Below are positions 15,854 to 20,263 of a DNA stretch of 20,263 nt, piece by piece. The translations under genes and the position numbers were made by a program. The stretch's first letter is position 1. Each line of letters begins with the position of its first letter. The stretch comes from a virus. The notes beneath the pieces are model-generated. The model did not search any database, had not been told where the DNA came from, and saw only the letters and a list, made by a program, of their open reading frames with translations. The stretch spans positions 1 to 20,263 of the IMG/VR virus record IMGVR_UViG_3300008627_000080; one strand, written 5' to 3'.

Positions 15854-16083
15854 AGATTTTGTTGCTGTTTCTTTCCTGCCTTTGCATCAAGTTTTTGTTT
15901 AACAATTTCAAAAAACATTTCTCTTTCATCATAGGTCAACATCCACATATCATTGTATGATATCATTCCATCTGAAAACACAACCAGTTCCATTAAATTC
16001 TTTTGAAAGGCTCTTACATCATCTTTCATTTCTTGTAAGATTTCCTGAATTTCGTCAGGAGTTGATTGTAAGAGCCTTAGGCG
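15850..16083 (-). CDS. C-terminal extension ORF, reached by -1 frameshift from the gp26/gp51-family gene
   Basis: This open frame of 77 residues starts in the -1 frame at the end of the upstream gene and ends at TAG (15850-15852). Its sequence looks coding and helical from the start: STPDEIQEILQEMKDDVRAF, then VVFSDGMISYNDMWMLTYDEREMFFEIVKQ. An internal ATG at 16029 could start a 59-aa protein, but about 18 codons of coding-like sequence precede it and it lacks a well-spaced ribosome site. Frameshifting would give a 442-aa fusion. The SYNDMW.LTYDERE.FF pattern recalls the short second chaperone segments (gpT-like) of phage tail-assembly frameshift genes; this is an analogy. No other gene fits this stretch. 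Confidence 0.65.
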   Translation of the reverse strand, partial: RLRLLQSTPDEIQEILQEMKDDVRAFQKNLMELVVFSDGMISYNDMWMLTYDEREMFFEIVKQKLDAKAGKKQQQNL

Positions 16084-16089
16084 AAAAAA
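16007..16089 (-). promoter_or_regulatory. Candidate programmed -1 ribosomal frameshift signal
   Basis: On the minus strand the zero-frame codons CTT TTT TTC contain the slippery heptamer T TTT TTC (16089-16083). After a 4-nt spacer comes a perfect 12-bp stem: AAGGCTCTTACA (16078-16067) pairs with TGTAAGAGCCTT (16018-16007) across a 48-nt loop. The zero-frame stop TAA (16079-16077) lies at the base of the stem. This is the standard layout of a -1 signal. The frame entered is open for 77 codons. Confidence 0.7.
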
Positions 16090-17177
16090 AGGGTCGGATC
16101 AAACACAATAGGAGTAGAAGATTTAGATGAACACTTTTCGCAATCAAATTCTATGATGTTATTAAAACCTACATCTGTTATTTCTACTATTTTTTCTGAT
16201 ATAGACCCAAAAGAAGTTCGTCCTATATCATGTAACCATTCAGCAATTAATTGTTTGTCCTCAATTGAAGCAGTTGGTGTGTCTACTTTTATTATAGACC
16301 GTAATACTAGCTCATACGTTATTTCGGTAATTTTCTTTAATGATTTGCCTAATTCTACTTGTTTTTCGGCATCAGTGGTATCATCATTTGCTAATATATT
16401 ATTAGTAATCGCAGACCTTTCAAAATTTGCCAATGCTGATTGAATTTGACAACGAAGATCATATGGTTTAACATATACAGTTAAATCGCCTATTACTATT
16501 TTATATTGTTTTTCGAGACCTGTTATTTGTGTATCTAATAAAAATTCTATATCTACATTAAATTCGGTAGATGTATTACATTTTGTACACAAACCACTAT
16601 AAGCTAATTCTTTCCCATATGTTACTAGTCGTATTGCTAACATTAAAACATTAAAATCTGGTCCAGGAATATCATTTGGATTTTCAATATCTGGTACACA
16701 CGATTTCATTACTTCAATTAATGATTCACCGTTCATTAAAATATCCGGAGATTTGAATAATAATTCATCTCTTGCAGTCATAGGTCTTACTAAAATTTCA
16801 TTTAAGTTTGATAACTTAGGAGGTATAGTATAAAAGTTACCATTACTAGGTAATATTACATATACTCCGGGAGGTCTATGATATTGCATTAACGGATTAG
16901 AAGAATTAGTTTCTAAAACAGTATGTCGCACATTATGTTTTTTTGATTCAACTGTTTTTCCACCCTCACCTGAAACAGGTGTCTCTCGCTCAATTTTTTC
17001 TTTTTTAATCTGTTTTTTGGGAGTTGTTGAAAAATTATCTAATGCTTGATTTGCTATTTTTAATACAGGTTCTGCTTCTGGATTGTCTTTATATTTTTCT
17101 ATAAATTGTTCTACTTGTTCTTTTGATTCATTAATGTCATAAAACTCGTTTAATATAACATTTGCATCTTCGGGCAT
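16077..17177 (-). CDS. gp26: Baseplate/hub assembly protein, T4 gp26/gp51 family
   Basis: 366 aa. The family domain runs from about residue 105 to the end: VILPSNGNFYTIPP, RPMTARDELLFKSPDILMNGESL, a helix DFNVLMLAIRLVTYGKEL and then CTKC (197-200). CEKC at 346-349 completes a possible zinc-binding CxxC...CxxC pair. T4 gp26 (208 aa) and gp51 are both in this family, so the number is approximate. An extra N-terminal region of about 95 residues is charged and Lys/Glu-rich with a helical EQVEQFIEKYK segment. A strong GGAGG Shine-Dalgarno and a perfect TATAAATA late promoter (17206-17213) precede the gene. It ends at a slippery run, giving an alternative 442-aa product. Divergent from, and adjacent to, the tape measure gene, which suggests a role in tail-tube or tape-measure assembly. 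Confidence 0.75.
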   Translation of the reverse strand: MPEDANVILNEFYDINESKEQVEQFIEKYKDNPEAEPVLKIANQALDNFSTTPKKQIKKEKIERETPVSGEGGKTVESKKHNVRHTVLETNSSNPLMQYHRPPGVYVILPSNGNFYTIPPKLSNLNEILVRPMTARDELLFKSPDILMNGESLIEVMKSCVPDIENPNDIPGPDFNVLMLAIRLVTYGKELAYSGLCTKCNTSTEFNVDIEFLLDTQITGLEKQYKIVIGDLTVYVKPYDLRCQIQSALANFERSAITNNILANDDTTDAEKQVELGKSLKKITEITYELVLRSIIKVDTPTASIEDKQLIAEWLHDIGRTSFGSISEKIVEITDVGFNNIIEFDCEKCSSKSSTPIVFDPTLFFA

Positions 17178-17187
17178 TTTCCTCCTT

Positions 17188-17195
17188 AATAAATA
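17188..17195 (+). promoter_or_regulatory. Candidate late promoter (AATAAATA) for the tape measure gene
   Basis: One mismatch from TATAAATA. Initiation would be near 17201, leaving a leader of about 24 nt before the ATG at 17225 with only a weak AGG-type ribosome site. Confidence 0.4.
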
Positions 17196-17205
17196 TATAT
17201 AACTC

Positions 17206-17213
17206 TATTTATA
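17206..17213 (-). promoter_or_regulatory. Late promoter (TATAAATA) for the gp26/gp51-family gene
   Basis: The minus strand reads CTATAAATAGAG, an exact match to the T4 gp55-dependent late element. Initiation near 17200 would give a leader of about 23 nt containing the GGAGG ribosome site. Confidence 0.75.
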
Positions 17214-17224
17214 GGCAGAAATTC

Positions 17225-19786
17225 ATGGCATCTATACAACTTCCAGGCGTAGGCTCAGTAGAAATACCTGATTTTGCTACAGATTACACATTACAACAAG
17301 TATTAAATGTTCTTTCTAGTCAAGAAGCAGAACGTATCCAGGCCTTAGGAGAAATTAACCAAACACTTGTTACAGGATCAAATGTAAGTAGAGCTCAATT
17401 AGCTAGAGATACAGAGACAGCATCTAATACTGGAAGAATGTCTCGAATGCAGGCAGTCCAACATAGAACCAATCTTCAGACATTAAATCAAATGAAAGCT
17501 CAGCATAAAGAAATGTTATCTGCTCAAAAAAGAGCATCTGGGGCTTTCGCTCAACAAATGCCACAAATTATGAGAATGGCTGGTTCAATGATATCAGGAA
17601 AAGGTATTAGTGATGCATTAAGTATGATGCCAGGTGGCCTTGGCCAAGGGATAGCATTAGCAACAAAAGTTGTAGGAGAATTTGCCGATTCTCAACGCAG
17701 ATTAACAGATGTAGGTATGGGATTAGGAACATCTATTATTAATACAGGAGAAGCAATTAGTAGTTTTAATGTGCCATTAAGTGAATTAGAACGAATTGCA
17801 GGATCAAATGCAGTAACTTTAAATTACCTTAATGATACTACTATGGATATGACAAAGGCACATAAGGACTTATTAGATCAAGGAGTCAGACCTGGTGTTT
17901 TTGCATTTGGATTAATATCGAAAACAGCAAGAGATAGCATGAAAGAATTTGGTAATTTTGGATTTACAGTAACAGAAGTAAATTCTTTCTTAGCAGAATA
18001 TTTAGAAACTGATCGAAAACGAGGAGTATTAGCACAGAACTCTGCTGTAAATTTAGCCGCAAATTTTAAAGCACTAGCCCAAGAAACTGCCGCCTATGCT
18101 TACGATACAGGTAGAAATCGCAAAGATTTAATGAAAGCCCAAATAGAAAATTTAAATCGTACTGATGCATCAACGTATGCTATGATGCTTAGAATGAAAG
18201 GCGAAGAAGGTGCGGCAGAAACATTTGAAAAGAATTTAGCATTAATTACAAATGAAATGAAATCTCGATATGGAGAAAATGCAGATTCGATGATTGATGC
18301 ATGGATACAAGCTCAAACACAAGGTAGAGGTCTAGAAGCAACAGAAGCAGGTGCAGAATTTATGGCTATGTTAGGACCAGCAGGTGCTGTTTTAGATCAA
18401 ATGGCAAGATCTGGAGAAGCAATAGACCCTGCAATGTTTGGTAAATTTCATAAAGCATTAGAACAATCAGTAAAATCATATGACACTCAAAATTTTCAAT
18501 TATTAGCAACTCAACATGAATCTTTACAAACAGCAGGTCGTATGTTATCTGAAGCTAGAACTACTACTGCCGAATCTCGACATCAAGCAAAATTACGATT
18601 GAAAGAAGGAGCCCAATTATTAAAAGCAAATGAAGCAGTAGTTACAGTAACAACAGATTTACAACAAGGAATGTTAAGAGTAACTAATGCAATGGTTGGA
18701 GAGGGAGGGGCCCTTCAACCTGCACTTAAAAAAGCAATTGAATCAGTTGGACAATTTACAACTGCAATAGGGCAAGCGGCAAAAGGTGAAGGATTAGCCG
18801 CTTCGGCTACTATCGGAAAAATGTTATTGGACAATCCTTGGCAATTTTTGGCGATGGGAGCAGGTGCTTCAATGCTACCTAATGTTAATAAAATGTTTCC
18901 ACAATCAGGAACATCTATGGCAAACCAAAATAAATTTGCTAGTAGTTTGGCTATGTCACAATTAGGTTCCGCAACGGTTGGTCAAGGAAATAAAGTATTA
19001 AGAGGAGGACAAACATATGAGCTAAAGAACAATATATTTACAGATCCTAATTCCGGTTTGGACTACAAATATGATCCCAAAACTGGAAAATTTACACCAA
19101 CTAAAGGAGCCATAAAATCTATTACAGGTGGAACTGCGAGTAAAGCCATAACAGGAATGAAAGGTGGTACATTATCAGGTATATTTTCCATTGGAATAGC
19201 AATGATGGAAGGTTATGAAGAATTACAAAGATCAGAATCAGAATTTAATGCACAATGGGGTGGTGCTGACGTAAATAAAGATTCGCAAGAATATAAAGAT
19301 GCGGTCGCATTAAGAGATAAAAGAAGAAAAGATATTGCAATTAAAACTTTAGGAAAAGGTGGCGGCGGTATGGGCGGTTCTATGTTGATGGGTGGCCTTG
19401 TAGGAATGCTAGGTGGCGGACCATTAATGTCGATATTAGGAACTGCACTCGGTGGTTATTATGGTTACAAATGGGGTGGCGAAGCGGCAGAACAAGTAAC
19501 TGGTAGAGAAGATATTTTTACTACAATGCAAGAAAGTATGGGCGAACATGGTAACGAATATACGCAAGGTCAAAAATTAGCACAAGAACAACAAAAAATT
19601 ATAAACATGGAAAAAGCCAAAACAGATCCTCAATATTTAGAATTAACAAAAATACAAAAATTATTAGTAGATCATGGAACAAAATTAGATGTAATTGCTG
19701 GTGCATCAGCATCTACCGCTATAGAAACAACAAAGATAACCAGAACACAAAGCCCGGCTATAGGCCCTCCTGGGAGAAATTATTAA
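17225..19786 (+). CDS. Tail tape measure protein
   Basis: 853 aa from the ATG at 17225. A TTG 21 codons upstream is in frame, but it lies inside the divergent promoter region and overlaps the opposite gene, so it was not used. The N terminus is a small beta segment (MASIQLPGVGSVEIPDF), then long Ala/Gln/Met-rich alpha-helical sequence typical of tape measures, to about residue 560. Hydrophobic Gly-rich segments near 660-690 and 735-780 (MLMGGLVGMLGGGPLMSILG, TALGGYYGYKWGG) look membrane-active, as expected for a protein that is ejected ahead of DNA. T4 gp29 is 590 aa, so the tail may be longer, or the protein carries extra domains. Its place next to the portal and a baseplate assembly gene supports the call; the sequence itself is too low in conserved motifs to be certain. 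Confidence 0.7.
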   Translation: MASIQLPGVGSVEIPDFATDYTLQQVLNVLSSQEAERIQALGEINQTLVTGSNVSRAQLARDTETASNTGRMSRMQAVQHRTNLQTLNQMKAQHKEMLSAQKRASGAFAQQMPQIMRMAGSMISGKGISDALSMMPGGLGQGIALATKVVGEFADSQRRLTDVGMGLGTSIINTGEAISSFNVPLSELERIAGSNAVTLNYLNDTTMDMTKAHKDLLDQGVRPGVFAFGLISKTARDSMKEFGNFGFTVTEVNSFLAEYLETDRKRGVLAQNSAVNLAANFKALAQETAAYAYDTGRNRKDLMKAQIENLNRTDASTYAMMLRMKGEEGAAETFEKNLALITNEMKSRYGENADSMIDAWIQAQTQGRGLEATEAGAEFMAMLGPAGAVLDQMARSGEAIDPAMFGKFHKALEQSVKSYDTQNFQLLATQHESLQTAGRMLSEARTTTAESRHQAKLRLKEGAQLLKANEAVVTVTTDLQQGMLRVTNAMVGEGGALQPALKKAIESVGQFTTAIGQAAKGEGLAASATIGKMLLDNPWQFLAMGAGASMLPNVNKMFPQSGTSMANQNKFASSLAMSQLGSATVGQGNKVLRGGQTYELKNNIFTDPNSGLDYKYDPKTGKFTPTKGAIKSITGGTASKAITGMKGGTLSGIFSIGIAMMEGYEELQRSESEFNAQWGGADVNKDSQEYKDAVALRDKRRKDIAIKTLGKGGGGMGGSMLMGGLVGMLGGGPLMSILGTALGGYYGYKWGGEAAEQVTGREDIFTTMQESMGEHGNEYTQGQKLAQEQQKIINMEKAKTDPQYLELTKIQKLLVDHGTKLDVIAGASASTAIETTKITRTQSPAIGPPGRNY

Positions 19787-19790
19787 ATGG

Positions 19791-19826
19791 TTGACAAAAC
19801 ACATATAAGAGCATATAATATAAATA
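19791..19826 (+). promoter_or_regulatory. Overlapping consensus early and late promoters before the portal gene
   Basis: TTGACA at 19791-19796, a 17-nt spacer and TATAAT at 19814-19819: 12 of 12 sigma70 consensus bases. The exact late element TATAAATA occupies 19819-19826, sharing one base with the -10 box. Initiation would be near 19826 (sigma70) or 19832 (gp55). The AGGA ribosome site at 19834-19837 and the ATG at 19844 follow. Confidence 0.8.
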
Positions 19827-19843
19827 TTACTATAGGATAATAT

Positions 19844-20263
19844 ATGAGCTGGAAAAAACATTTTACAGTATACCAATTCGGTAATACTAAAAAAGTAGGA
19901 CAATCACATACAAGTGCAAGTAAATTTGGTTCTTGGTTACCTGAAGTTTATACAGGACAACCTAATAGAATTGAACGTTATGTTCAATACGACCAAATGG
20001 ATATAGATTCTGAAGTTAATGCGGCTTTAGATACTATTGCTGAATTTTCGACACAATTTGTAGATAAAACAAATATACCATTTGAAGTCGAATGGAAAGA
20101 AGATTCAACAGAAACTGAAGTAGCATTATTAGAAAAAGCATTAGAACAATGGAATAATCTAAACGATTGGGATAAACGTATTTGGAGAATATTTAGAAAT
20201 ACATGTAAATATGGAGACCAATTTTTTATTAGAGACCCGGAAACATATGAATGGAATTGGGTT
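19844..20263 (+). CDS. gp20: Portal vertex protein gp20 (partial, 3' end off window)
   Basis: 140 codons are visible, with no stop before the window edge; T4 gp20 is about 524 aa, so about a quarter is present. Recognisable family sequence: SWLPEVYTGQPNRIERYVQY, then MDIDSEVNAALDTIAEFSTQ, then LEQWNNLNDWDKRIWRIFRNTCKYGDQFFIRDPETYEW, closely like marine T4-like portals. It forms the dodecameric DNA gate at the unique capsid vertex and nucleates head assembly. The ATG at 19844 has AGGA 6 nt upstream. It lies 57 nt after the tape measure stop, with its own dual promoter. Confidence 0.95.
   Translation, partial: MSWKKHFTVYQFGNTKKVGQSHTSASKFGSWLPEVYTGQPNRIERYVQYDQMDIDSEVNAALDTIAEFSTQFVDKTNIPFEVEWKEDSTETEVALLEKALEQWNNLNDWDKRIWRIFRNTCKYGDQFFIRDPETYEWNWV

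Noticed and set aside
17162-17224. TTG-initiated N-terminal extension of the tape measure protein
   Set aside because: It would overlap the opposite gene's start and both late promoters, with no ribosome site; MASIQLPG at 17225 is a natural start.
1-20263. CRISPR array, insertion sequence or integrase
   Set aside because: No regularly spaced repeats with unique spacers, no terminal inverted repeats and no transposase or recombinase motifs were seen.

Overview
The window comes from a T4-like (Tevenvirinae-type) myovirus genome, most likely an AT-rich marine phage; G+C looks close to 30% by eye. Assignment rests on a recognisable T4 core set: portal gp20 (right edge, partial), late sigma factor gp55, recombination nuclease gp46/gp47, baseplate hub gp5, a gp26/gp51-family baseplate protein and a gp53-like wedge protein. 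The compact style resembles phages of abundant marine bacteria such as SAR11, but nothing here fixes the host.

Layout: (1) 8398 down to 1, minus strand: a tightly packed late structural operon. In transcription order it holds a nucleotidyltransferase with a capsid-targeting-like N terminus, a possible gp48/gp54-like protein, a gp53-like protein, a 755-aa hub/tail structural protein, an M15-peptidase-like protein that has lost zinc ligands, a gp5-like OB-fold/beta-helix hub protein with no lysozyme domain, and a long fibre-like protein (cut by the window edge) with a degenerate GH24 lysozyme domain at its N terminus. (2) 8422-15853, plus strand: an early/middle operon behind a near-consensus sigma70 promoter. 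It holds gp55, two tandem paralogous 2OG-Fe(II) oxygenases, gp47, gp46, a 67-aa protein, a dihydroorotate-dehydrogenase-like enzyme, a PD-(D/E)XK nuclease, a roughly 350-nt structured region that looks like a non-coding RNA, and a HAD-type nucleotidase. (3) 17177 down to 15850, minus strand: the gp26/gp51-family protein followed in the -1 frame by a small ORF. The junction has a slippery U UUU UUC and a perfect 12-bp stem 4 nt downstream. (4) 17225 onward, plus strand: tail tape measure and portal.

Working together: gp55 made early would recognise the TATAAATA-type late promoters seen at 17206-17213 and 19819-19826, and looser forms at 17188-17195 and 8404-8411. These would switch on the structural blocks. 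gp46/gp47, the resolvase-like nuclease, DHOD and nucleotidase serve DNA recombination and nucleotide supply.

Most notable: the apparent programmed -1 frameshift joining the gp26/51-family protein to a short C-terminal extension, right beside the tape measure gene. This recalls the lambda G/GT tail-chaperone arrangement, which I do not know to be described for T4-like phages. Second is the uncharacterised structured RNA at 14980-15317.
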